Shown here in pieces: positions 35,082-42,817 of a stretch of DNA of 64,000 nt. How positions within the stretch are numbered: the first letter of the stretch is position 1; every line of letters begins with the position of its first letter. Under the pieces are notes generated by a model. It did no database searches. It worked only from the letters and a program-made list of their open reading frames with translations, and was not told the DNA's origin. Origin of the DNA: DASYTH01 sp035762905 (lineage in GTDB: Bacteria > Actinomycetota > Actinomycetes > Mycobacteriales > Pseudonocardiaceae); the NCBI RefSeq assembly GCF_035762905.1, contig NZ_DASUCC010000040.1, forward strand, positions 11,502 through 75,501, given 5' to 3'. The translations under genes and the position numbers were made by a program.

Positions 35082-35333
35082 CTACACCGACACCGCGCCG
35101 GCAGCGGGTCCGCCTGGTGCACATTGCACTCCGTGATAATCATGTGCGTTGGTCCGGATGCCGACCGGGCGCACGTCGTGGTAGTCGTGCGCGTCTTCGC
35201 GGTTGTAGGACGCGTATAAGAGGTCACCATCGGACGAGCTTGCAGGTGACACAGACAGTGCGAGGACGGCGACCAACGCCACCGCGTGTGCGGGCGTCCG
35301 GGCGGTCCGTCCCGGTGACGTAGCTTGTTTCAC
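35082..35333 (-). CDS. Small secreted peptide with internal repeat, unrecognised
   Basis: This 83-residue product from GTG 35333 has an n-region with Lys/Arg, a hydrophobic core AVALVAVLALSVSPA and a likely cleavage in PASSSDGD. The mature ~45 residues contain two near-repeats, AHDYHDV and AHDYHGV. Their codons differ synonymously (GAC/GAT, TAC/TAT, CAC/CAT), which supports coding. TTGGCA and TAGAGT 18 bp apart precede the GTG and suggest a nearly leaderless transcript. No family is recognised; a His/Asp/Tyr-rich peptide of this kind could bind metal. It lies upstream of, and co-oriented with, the DUF1023 gene. Confidence 0.45.
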   Translation of the reverse strand: MKQATSPGRTARTPAHAVALVAVLALSVSPASSSDGDLLYASYNREDAHDYHDVRPVGIRTNAHDYHGVQCAPGGPAAGAVSV

Positions 35334-35471
35334 CCGGGGCACTCTACTGTGAACAATGGACAAATGCCAACGTTGTAGTTCCGATCATGCTGCCGGGTCG
35401 CGGAGCAGCGATAACGCCGTAATGTCCTGTATTTGGCAACATATCGTGGAATCGAAAAACTGCGTTCCGTA

Positions 35472-35765
35472 TCAGGACCCGCGCCGCGTCACGTGCACGT
35501 GAACCCCGCCGTGGATCACCCCGGCCTGAACGGTGGTCCCCAGTTCCGCCCCGGCCACCGAATTGTGCACCGCTGCGCCGTCCCCGGCCGCCGAACCCGG
35601 CATCGCGTCGGCTCCGTCCATCGCCGCTCCACCCGGTGCCACCCCGCTCAAGCCGGGCGGCACGGTGAACACCACCACCACCACGACGGTGCGCAGTCCG
35701 AGAAGTAAGACACGGTGCTCCGAGCCCGCGCCTACCGGTCCGTTCAGCCAGACCGCCTCTCCCAT
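35472..35765 (-). CDS. Small membrane/exported protein with QAGxIHGGVH motif
   Basis: This 97-residue product from ATG 35765 is preceded by GGGGAGG nine bases upstream. One hydrophobic segment (VLLLGLRTVVVVVVFTVPPG) acts as signal anchor. A Gly/Ala-rich spacer leads to a C-terminal motif HNSVAGAELGTTVQAGVIHG, continuing GVHVHV. Sequences of the form N-x-hydrophobic-G...QAGxIxGGVH recur, as I recall, in actinobacterial STAND, XRE and TPR proteins, but no function is established. It is divergent from the SARP-NB-ARC-TPR regulator, so a signalling link is possible. A GTG at 35783 falls inside the ribosome-binding site and is rejected. Confidence 0.55.
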   Translation of the reverse strand: MGEAVWLNGPVGAGSEHRVLLLGLRTVVVVVVFTVPPGLSGVAPGGAAMDGADAMPGSAAGDGAAVHNSVAGAELGTTVQAGVIHGGVHVHVTRRGS

Positions 35766-36096
35766 CACCGACCACCTCCCCACAGGTCTCCAGTCGGGTA
35801 CCTACGACCAGCATGGGGGTGCGACCTGACGGCGACCGTTCCGCGCGCAGGACTGTTCCCGGTCAGCGGACCGGTCAATTCATCACGAAATTTGACAACA
35901 ATTGGGCAGCCCGACGGACCGTGCCAACCCAAGATCAGCAAAGTGCTCCGGACTTTCAATCACCTTGCAAGAGACGGTCATTACTCCGAACGAACTACGC
36001 AAGGTAACAAGGAGATTTCGGAAAGTCACAAGTCGTGAAACGATCAGGTCACGGTGCCAGACACTCGAGGGGTTGTGTGCAGGTCGGCCAGGGGAG
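35766..36096. other. AT-richer intergenic region between small membrane protein and SARP gene
   Basis: This 331-bp divergent intergenic region is visibly less GC-rich than its flanks. It contains TTGACA at 35892-35897 without a convincing -10 box at proper spacing, and a tract with AAGGAGATTTCGG near 36010. The frame continuing upstream from the SARP gene through this region has no protein character. Promoters for both genes probably lie here, but none is clear. Confidence 0.4.
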
Positions 36097-39018
36097 ATGG
36101 TGGTGGACACTGCTTTTGGCATTCTCGGACGAACCGCTTTACGTGTCGACGGCATCGTCGACGAGGGCTGGGGCGCGCCGCAGTTGCGCGCATTCCTGGG
36201 CGCATTGTTGATCCACCCGAACCGCCGGGTTTCGGTTGCGACACTGAAGGAATGGATATGGCCGGACGAGGAGACGGCGCCGCGCCATCCCATGGCGACA
36301 CTGCAGAGCTACGCCACCCGCATCCGACGGTGTCTTCCCAACGCGGAAGCGCACTCCGTCCTGGCCGCAGACGACGGCGCGTACCGGCTCGAGGTCGACC
36401 GGGCAGAGATCGATCTCTACCGGTTCCGTGATCGGATGGCCGATGTCCGTGCCGTGCTGCAGGACGGCCGGTCCCGGGATGCTGTTGTCCTTGCCGTGCA
36501 GGCGATCGACCTGTGGCGCGGCCGCCCGCTGGACGACCTTTCCGGACCACGAGCCGAGACCCGGCGCATCCGGCTGCTGCACGACGAGTACCTGCCGGCC
36601 AACACGCTTCAGCTCGAGGTACAGCTGACCTTGAACGAGTACGGCGAGGTGCTCGGCCGGCTCAACGACCTGCAGGAGGAGTACCCGCACGCCATCAGCC
36701 TCGCGGAGCTGCGGATGACCGCACTCCATGGACTTTCCCGCACCGCCGAGTCCGACGCCTACTACTTCGAATTCCGCCGCTGGCTACTCGACAACGGCGA
36801 CGAGCCGGCAGCCGACCACCTGCGCCGCCATCAGGAGAACCTGCGCAACCGGGCGGGCAAACCCGACCCGCTCAGCCTGCCCGAACCGGCGGCGCCGCCC
36901 CGCCAGCTCCCGCACGACGTCGACCACTTCGTCGGCCGCGCCGGCCTGCTCCAGGAGCTGGATCTCAGGACGACGACCAAAACCGCCGAGGAATCCACCG
37001 GTTGCGTGGTGGTCCTGGACGGGATCCCCGGGGTCGGCAAGACCGCCCTCGCGGTGCACTGGGCCCACCTCGCTCAGCACCGGTTCCCGGACGGCCAGCT
37101 CTTCATCAACCTCAACGGTTTCTCCGACGATGCTCCGGTCCCACCGTCCACAGTGGTCGATGAGTTCCTGAGCGCACTCGGCCACCCACCCGACCGCAGC
37201 GTGGACCCGCGGTCCCGCAGGCTCGCGCTGAGCCGGCTGCTGACCGGACGCCGCCGAATGTTGGTGGTCCTGGACAATGCCCGTGGTACCGAACAGGTGA
37301 AGGATCTGATCCCGCTGCTGACCAGCTGCGTGGTCATCGTGACCAGCCGGCAGCGGCTGACCAACCTGAGCATCGGCACCGCGACCCGCCGGGTCCGGGT
37401 GGAACCCATGCCGGACGCCGAGGCCGCCGCACTGCTGACCGCCCCACTCAAGGACCGGCACATCGGTCCGGAGGACCAGGACCACCTGGTGCGCCTGTGC
37501 GGCGGCCTACCAGTGGCGATCACGATCCTGGCCGACCAGATCGCCGCACTGGGAGTCCAGCAGATTCCCGGGTTCGCCCGGCACCTGGACCGCCGCGCGC
37601 TGCTCCAGGACATCGGCGACCACGGCGACGGATCGGCCACCGTCCACACCGTGTTCTCCCTGTCCTATCAACGCTTGGCGCCGCCCGAACGACGGCTGTT
37701 CCGCCTGCTCGGTCTGCACCCCGGCTCCGAGATCGGCATCGACGTCGCGCGCGCGTGCGATGGCCGAACGCCCATGGAGACCAAGCAGAGCTTTGGCACG
37801 CTGGTCGGCGCGCACCTGCTGGAACGGCCCGTGATCCTCGACCGCTCCCGGTTCCACGATCTCCTCCGGGAGTACGCGGCCAGCTGCGCCGAGCGCGACG
37901 AGCCGGCCGAGCAGCGCTCGGCCGCGGAGCGGCGGATGCTGACCTTCTATCTGCACTCCGCCGAGCACGCCAACCGGATGCTCTATCCACACCGGTTGAC
38001 CCTCGACGGACTTCCGGCCGAGCCCGGTGTCGAGCCGCTCGGGTTCACCAGTGCCGCACAGGCAGCCTCCTGGTTCGACCGGGAGCGCTTCAACCTCATC
38101 GCCGCGATCCAGTTCGCCGCCGGCCACTACCACGACTACGCCTGGCGGCTGGCCGACACCGTGGTGATCTACTTCGACCGGCACGGCTTCTACCAGGACA
38201 GCCGAACGGTTCTCGAGCTGGCGGTAGCGGCGGCCAGAGCCGCCGGGCATCGCGAGGGTGAGATGTCCTCGCTCGAGGGCCTCAGCAAGGTGTGCATGAT
38301 TCTCGGCGACCACGCCGAAGCGCAGCGCTGTCTGGAGACCAGCCTGCGCCATGCGCAGGCCGACGGGAACGAGCGGGCGCAGGCCACCACGCTGTACCAC
38401 TTGGGCCGGCTCCAGATGCAACGCGGAAACCCGGCCGGCGCGGTGGATCTCTACGAGCGCTGTCTGGAGATCGCCAGACAGATAGGTGACGAGGCGGGTC
38501 TGGCCTGGTCGCACTGCCAGATCGGTGCGGCACTGCGCACCTTGCAGCGGCACGGCGACGCGCTGTTCAATCTGCACCAGGCCAAATGGTTCGCCGAGCG
38601 CATCGGCGACCAGTCGGCCCAGGCCAGCACCTTCGCCGTATTCGGCGCGGTCCACCGTGACCAAGGTGAGCTGCATAGCGCCATGGCCTATGCCCAGCAG
38701 GCGTTGCTCATCGCCGAGGCGATCCCGGATCTGGAGATCACCGTGCAGGCGTGGGTGACGCTGGCCGAGATCGCCAGCGAACGGACCCAACCGGACGCCG
38801 TCGACTACGCGCGGCAGGCCGTGCAGGTCTGCCGCGACACGCAGAACGTGTCCGCCGAGGCCCATGCCGGCGACGTGCTCGGCGACGTGCACCTGGCGGC
38901 CGGTGAGGCGGCCGAGGCGGTCACGGCCTGGCAGCTCGCCGCGGATCTGTTCGACCGCATCGGAAACCCGGGCCGTGCGGCGCAGATCCAGGCAAAGATC
39001 GGGAAGGTGCTGCCGTAG
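36097..39018 (+). CDS. SARP-type regulator: OmpR-like HTH, BTAD, NB-ARC, TPR
   Basis: This ~973-residue large SARP (AfsR/RedD class) has an N-terminal OmpR-like DNA-binding domain (AFGILGRTALRVDG, VSVATLKEWIWPDE, QSYATRIRRCLP), a BTAD helical domain (about 95-240; EIDLYRFRDRMADV, RMTALHGLSRTAESD), an NB-ARC NTPase with Walker A GIPGVGKTALAV near residue 310 and Walker B MLVVLDNARG near 386, and GLPVAI. C-terminal TPR-type repeats run from about residue 700. Such proteins activate antibiotic or developmental genes, but no biosynthetic cluster is in view. GGGGAG ends directly at ATG 36097; GTG 36103, six bases from it, may be the true start. Confidence 0.88.
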   Translation: MVVDTAFGILGRTALRVDGIVDEGWGAPQLRAFLGALLIHPNRRVSVATLKEWIWPDEETAPRHPMATLQSYATRIRRCLPNAEAHSVLAADDGAYRLEVDRAEIDLYRFRDRMADVRAVLQDGRSRDAVVLAVQAIDLWRGRPLDDLSGPRAETRRIRLLHDEYLPANTLQLEVQLTLNEYGEVLGRLNDLQEEYPHAISLAELRMTALHGLSRTAESDAYYFEFRRWLLDNGDEPAADHLRRHQENLRNRAGKPDPLSLPEPAAPPRQLPHDVDHFVGRAGLLQELDLRTTTKTAEESTGCVVVLDGIPGVGKTALAVHWAHLAQHRFPDGQLFINLNGFSDDAPVPPSTVVDEFLSALGHPPDRSVDPRSRRLALSRLLTGRRRMLVVLDNARGTEQVKDLIPLLTSCVVIVTSRQRLTNLSIGTATRRVRVEPMPDAEAAALLTAPLKDRHIGPEDQDHLVRLCGGLPVAITILADQIAALGVQQIPGFARHLDRRALLQDIGDHGDGSATVHTVFSLSYQRLAPPERRLFRLLGLHPGSEIGIDVARACDGRTPMETKQSFGTLVGAHLLERPVILDRSRFHDLLREYAASCAERDEPAEQRSAAERRMLTFYLHSAEHANRMLYPHRLTLDGLPAEPGVEPLGFTSAAQAASWFDRERFNLIAAIQFAAGHYHDYAWRLADTVVIYFDRHGFYQDSRTVLELAVAAARAAGHREGEMSSLEGLSKVCMILGDHAEAQRCLETSLRHAQADGNERAQATTLYHLGRLQMQRGNPAGAVDLYERCLEIARQIGDEAGLAWSHCQIGAALRTLQRHGDALFNLHQAKWFAERIGDQSAQASTFAVFGAVHRDQGELHSAMAYAQQALLIAEAIPDLEITVQAWVTLAEIASERTQPDAVDYARQAVQVCRDTQNVSAEAHAGDVLGDVHLAAGEAAEAVTAWQLAADLFDRIGNPGRAAQIQAKIGKVLP

Positions 39019-39022
39019 GTGT

Positions 39023-41104
39023 TCAGCGCTGGCCGGTGAAGGTGCCGCCGGAGCCGGCCAGTTCGGTCAGCAGGGGAGCAGGGGTCCAGCCGTCGTCGCC
39101 GTGGAACCGGCGCAGCGAGTCCAGAACCGTGGGCAGGCCGATGTGGTCGGCGTACCACATGGGGCCGCCACGGTAGCGGGGGAAGCCGTAGCCGGACAGG
39201 TAGACCACGTCGATGTCGGAGGCGCGTTGGGCGATGCCCTCGGCCAGGATGTGGGCGCCGGCGTCGGTCAGGGCGAACACCAGCCGGTGGGCGATCTCCT
39301 CTGGATCGGGGGTGGTCGGCCGGACTTCGTTCTGCTGCCAGTATTTCTCCAGCAGCTCGGTCACGACCGGGCTGGCGACCGGGGTGCGGCCGGACGGGTA
39401 GTCGTACCAGCCGGCTCCGGTCTTCTGGCCGAACCGGCCCAACTCGCACAGGGCGTCGGCGATCTCGTCCCGGGGCAGTGCCGGATCCTCGGCGTAGCGG
39501 CGCTTGCGGATCGCCCAGCCGATGTCGTTGCCGGCCAGGTCACCCACCCGGAACGGGCCCATGGCGAAGCCGAAAGCCTCGATCGCATCGTCCACATCAG
39601 ACGGCGTGGCGCCGGCCCGGAGCAGGGCCATGGCCGCGTCCCGGTAGCCGGCCAGCATCCGGTTGCCGATGAAGCCGTCGCACACCCCGGACACCACGCC
39701 GGTCTTGCCGATCCGCTGCCCCACCGCGAGCGCGGAGACCAGTACCTCGTCGGAGGTCCGGGCCCCGCGCACCACCTCGAGCAGGCGCATCACGTTGGCC
39801 GGGCTGAAGAAGTGCATTCCGACCACGTCCTGCGGTCGCCCGGTCCGCGCGGCGATCTCATCGATGTCCAATGTGGACGTGTTGGACGCCAGGATCGCAC
39901 CCGGCCTGGCCACCTCGTCGAGCCGGCCGAACACCGCGTGCTTGACCGCCATGTCCTCGAAGACCGCCTCGATGATCAGGTCGGCTCCGCCGAGCGCGGC
40001 GTAGTCCAGGGCCGGGGTCAGCCGGCCCATCAGCTCCTCGAGCCGCTCCGGCGTCAGCTTCCCCCGGTCCACCTGGACCTGATAGTTCCGCCGGACCACA
40101 CCGATCCCGCGGTCCAGCGCGGCTTGGTCGGCGTCCAGGATCGTGACCGGGATGCCCACGTTGAGGAAGTTCATCGCGATGCCGCCGCCCATCGTGCCGG
40201 CGCCGATCACCCCCACCGCATCGACCGGCCGGGCGGGTGTGCCGGCCGGCACGTCCGGGATCTTGCGCGCGGCCCGTTCGGCGAAGAAGGCGTACCGCAT
40301 CGCGGCCGACTGCGCGCTGCCCACCAGCCGGAGGAACGTGTCGCGCTCGGCGGTCAACCCCTCGTCCACCGGCGCCGTGGTCGCGGTCGCCACCAGGTCG
40401 AGCGCGGCCTGCGGGGCCTCGAACCCGCGGGCCCGGGCGTGCAGCCGGTCGCGCACGGCGGCCAGCCCCTCGGCCGCGCCGGGCTCGACGTCCCGGTCCC
40501 GCACCCGGGGCAGCGGCCGCACGCCGGCGATCTCGGTGGCGAACCCGACCGCGGCGGCCACCACGTCGCCGGCCACCACCCGGTCGAGCAGCCGCTGCCC
40601 CGCAACGGCGCCGAGTTCCGCCGCGGTGCGCGGGTTTCCGCTGGTGATCATCTCGGCGGCCACCCGGACGGCCAGCACCCGGGGCAGCCGCTGGGTTCCC
40701 CCGGCCCCGGGCACCAGGCCCAGGTTCACCTCGGGCAGCCCGAGCTTGCTTCCCTCGCCGGCCACCCGATAGTGGGTGGCCAGCGCGAGCTCGAGCCCGC
40801 CGCCGAGACAGTTCCCGTCGATCGCGGCCACCACCGGCTTCGCGGCCTCCTCGAGCGCGGCGATGACCTGGCCCAGGTTCGGTTCCGCGCCGGCCTTGGC
40901 GGTGCCGAACTCGGTGATGTCCGCACCGGCGGAGAAGAAACCCGGCCGGCCGGTGAGCACGACCGCGTCGACGCCATCGTCGTCCAGCGCCCGCCGCAGG
41001 TCGCGCACGATGCCAGCACGGGTGGCGTGCCCGAGACCGTTGACCGGTGGGTTGTCCAGCCGGATGATCGCGATGCGCCCGTCGAGACGGTACTGAGTGG
41101 ACAT
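39023..41104 (-). CDS. Bifunctional enoyl-CoA hydratase/3-hydroxyacyl-CoA dehydrogenase (FadJ-like)
   Basis: This 693-residue fatty-acid beta-oxidation enzyme has residues 1 to about 190 as crotonase fold: FSAGADITEF forms the oxyanion hole and GNCLGGGLELALA with LPEVNLGLVPGAGGTQ supplies the catalytic Glu region. From about residue 293 the NAD-binding dehydrogenase domain has VIGAGTMGGGIA, then SNTSTLDI, GMHFFSPANVMRLLE with the catalytic His, and a C-terminal helical domain repeated twice. It catalyses hydration and oxidation of enoyl-CoA in the cytoplasm. It is followed on the same strand by no thiolase. The thioesterase gene lies 9 bp upstream and the SDR gene precedes that. Confidence 0.93.
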   Translation of the reverse strand: MSTQYRLDGRIAIIRLDNPPVNGLGHATRAGIVRDLRRALDDDGVDAVVLTGRPGFFSAGADITEFGTAKAGAEPNLGQVIAALEEAAKPVVAAIDGNCLGGGLELALATHYRVAGEGSKLGLPEVNLGLVPGAGGTQRLPRVLAVRVAAEMITSGNPRTAAELGAVAGQRLLDRVVAGDVVAAAVGFATEIAGVRPLPRVRDRDVEPGAAEGLAAVRDRLHARARGFEAPQAALDLVATATTAPVDEGLTAERDTFLRLVGSAQSAAMRYAFFAERAARKIPDVPAGTPARPVDAVGVIGAGTMGGGIAMNFLNVGIPVTILDADQAALDRGIGVVRRNYQVQVDRGKLTPERLEELMGRLTPALDYAALGGADLIIEAVFEDMAVKHAVFGRLDEVARPGAILASNTSTLDIDEIAARTGRPQDVVGMHFFSPANVMRLLEVVRGARTSDEVLVSALAVGQRIGKTGVVSGVCDGFIGNRMLAGYRDAAMALLRAGATPSDVDDAIEAFGFAMGPFRVGDLAGNDIGWAIRKRRYAEDPALPRDEIADALCELGRFGQKTGAGWYDYPSGRTPVASPVVTELLEKYWQQNEVRPTTPDPEEIAHRLVFALTDAGAHILAEGIAQRASDIDVVYLSGYGFPRYRGGPMWYADHIGLPTVLDSLRRFHGDDGWTPAPLLTELAGSGGTFTGQR

Positions 41105-41113
41105 GACGGTAGG

Positions 41114-41950
41114 CTACTTTCGTTGGGGGATATCGGCAGGTGCGGTGCGGTCGATGCGGAACACGCCCTCCTGGGTGGTCACCGCCACCAACGCCCCGCG
41201 GGCGTCGAACAACCGGCCCTGGGTCAGCGCCCGGCCCAGCTCCGCCGACGGCGACGCCTGGTCGTAGAGCAGCCACTGGTCCACCCGGACCGGGCGCAGG
41301 AACCAGATCGCGTGGTCCAGCGAGGCGCCCTGGATGGCCCGGCGGGGATGGGGCAGCCGGGCCGCGCGCAGCATGGCCATGTCGCTGAGGTAGGCAAGCG
41401 CACAGGCGTGCTGGACCGGGTCGTCGGGCAGTGGCGGGACGTGCCGGATCCACAGCCGCTGCACCGCCGGCACCGGTGCGGCGTCCGCCGGGCGGGGCGC
41501 CAACCGCATCTCCCAGTCGTGCCAGTCCGGCAGCCGCCGCATCGTCCGGCCACTGACCAGGTCCAGCTCGGCGATCTCGTCCGGGGTCAGCTCCTGCGGC
41601 ATGCCGATCTGATGCGAGAAACCCTCGTCGCCGCGGTGGAACGAGGCCGTCATCGTGAAGATCGGCCGATCGGCCTGGACCACGTTGACCTGCCGGACCC
41701 GGAAGCTGCCGCCGTCCCGGATCCGGATCACCTGGTGTTCGCTCGGTTCGTCCGGCCGGCCCGGCGCGAGGAAGTAGCCGTGCACGGAGTGCACCGGGTA
41801 CTCGGCGGCCACCGTCCGCGCCGCCGCCATCAGGGCCTGGGCGACGACCTGGCCGCCGAACGTCCTCGGCAGCTCGCTGGGCACGGCGGCGAACCGGAAC
41901 CGGTCCTGGCCGAGCTCGTCGCAGCTCAGAATCTCCTTGAAGGGGGCCAT
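41114..41950 (-). CDS. tesB: Acyl-CoA thioesterase II (TesB family)
   Basis: This 278-residue protein has a double hotdog fold. The N-terminal hotdog has TFGGQVVAQALMAA and the HSVHGYFLAPGRPDEP motif, and the C-terminal hotdog has ASLDHAIWFLRPVRVDQWLL, including the catalytic Asp of TesB. It hydrolyses medium- and long-chain acyl-CoA. It sits between an SDR and the FadJ-like protein in a co-oriented cluster, so it could release products of beta-oxidation. A GTG at 41956, six bases earlier, is an equally possible start. Confidence 0.9.
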   Translation of the reverse strand: MAPFKEILSCDELGQDRFRFAAVPSELPRTFGGQVVAQALMAAARTVAAEYPVHSVHGYFLAPGRPDEPSEHQVIRIRDGGSFRVRQVNVVQADRPIFTMTASFHRGDEGFSHQIGMPQELTPDEIAELDLVSGRTMRRLPDWHDWEMRLAPRPADAAPVPAVQRLWIRHVPPLPDDPVQHACALAYLSDMAMLRAARLPHPRRAIQGASLDHAIWFLRPVRVDQWLLYDQASPSAELGRALTQGRLFDARGALVAVTTQEGVFRIDRTAPADIPQRK

Positions 41951-41972
41951 GATCACCCGAACCTGTGGTGGG

Positions 41973-42770
41973 TCACCGGGTGCCGCTGATGCCGCCGTCG
42001 ACCGGTATCACGGTTCCGGTCAGGTAGGCGCCGGCCCGCGCGGCCAGGAAGATGGCCGTGCCGGCGATGTCCTCCGGAGTGCCCAGCCGGCCGAGCGGAA
42101 CACCGCCGATCACGCCCGCCCGCAGGTCCGGATCGTCCAGCGCCCATGCGGTCATCTTGCTCGGGAACGGACCGGGGGCGATCGCGTTGACCGTGATGTG
42201 TTCGGGCGCGAGGGTGGCGGCCAGCTTCCGGGTCAGCATGTGCACGGCGGCCTTGCTGGCAACGTAGGAGTAGTTGTCCGACCAGGAGCGGACCAGGCCG
42301 TCGATCGAGCCGATGTTGATCACGCGGGCCGGGTCGTCGGGGCTGGCCGCCGCGCGCAGTGCCGGCAGCAGCCGTTGGGTCAGCGAGAACACCGCCTTCA
42401 CGTTGAGGTTGAGCACCTTGTCGAAGGCCGAGTCGGGGAACTCGCCGAGCGGCGCGCCCCAGGCCGCACCGGCGTTGTTGACCAGCACGTCGAGCCGCGG
42501 CGTCAGCTCCGCCAGCCGGGCCGTCAGCCCGGCCAGACCGTCCTCAGTGGACAGATCGGCCGGGTGCGCGACGCAGCTGCCCAGCTCGGCCAGCTCGGCC
42601 TCGGCCTTGGCGCAGGCGTCGGGCTTGCGGGAGGAGATGACCACGGTCGCGCCCGCCTCGACGAAGCCGCGGGCGATCATCAGTCCGATCCCGCGCGTGC
42701 CGCCGGTCACCAGCACGGTCTTGCCGCGCACGCCGAACAACCCGTTTCCCGGTGCGATCGTCACGGGCAT
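41973..42770 (-). CDS. Short-chain dehydrogenase/reductase
   Basis: This 265-residue Rossmann protein has the NAD(P)-binding TGGTRGIG motif, NNAG, and the catalytic tetrad in INIGSID and YSYVASK (Tyr-x3-Lys). PGP follows, and the C-terminal LTGTVIPVDGG is typical of classical SDRs of the FabG-like type. The Ser is in GSIDG. ATG 42770 is chosen; a TTG 30 bases upstream has no ribosome-binding site. It begins the SDR-tesB-fadJ-like cluster and is divergent from the serine hydrolase gene. Confidence 0.9.
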   Translation of the reverse strand: MPVTIAPGNGLFGVRGKTVLVTGGTRGIGLMIARGFVEAGATVVISSRKPDACAKAEAELAELGSCVAHPADLSTEDGLAGLTARLAELTPRLDVLVNNAGAAWGAPLGEFPDSAFDKVLNLNVKAVFSLTQRLLPALRAAASPDDPARVINIGSIDGLVRSWSDNYSYVASKAAVHMLTRKLAATLAPEHITVNAIAPGPFPSKMTAWALDDPDLRAGVIGGVPLGRLGTPEDIAGTAIFLAARAGAYLTGTVIPVDGGISGTR

Positions 42771-42777
42771 ATGTGTA

Positions 42778-42801
42778 GTTGAATTCAATTCTAGTTTCAA
42801 C
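42778..42801. promoter_or_regulatory. Divergent promoter with inverted repeat upstream of the SDR gene
   Basis: On the minus strand TTGAAA (42800-42795) and TACACA lie 17 bp apart and abut the SDR ATG, implying a leaderless or nearly leaderless transcript. The interval contains a TTGAATTCAA palindrome (42779-42788) and flanking GTTGAA/TTCAAC arms (42778-42783, 42796-42801), so a repressor such as TetR could act here. Confidence 0.4.
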
Positions 42802-42817
42802 GGTTGGGAGGCAACGG

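Noticed and set aside
35344..35814. 156-codon frame on the minus strand overlapping the QAG-motif gene
   Set aside because: Its translation is Gly/Arg-rich and featureless, whereas the 35472-35765 frame has a ribosome-binding site, a membrane segment and a recognisable motif.
35902..36096. Upstream extension of the SARP reading frame
   Set aside because: SARP proteins normally begin at the FGILGR region; the extension is AT-richer, has no domain and lies in the promoter region.
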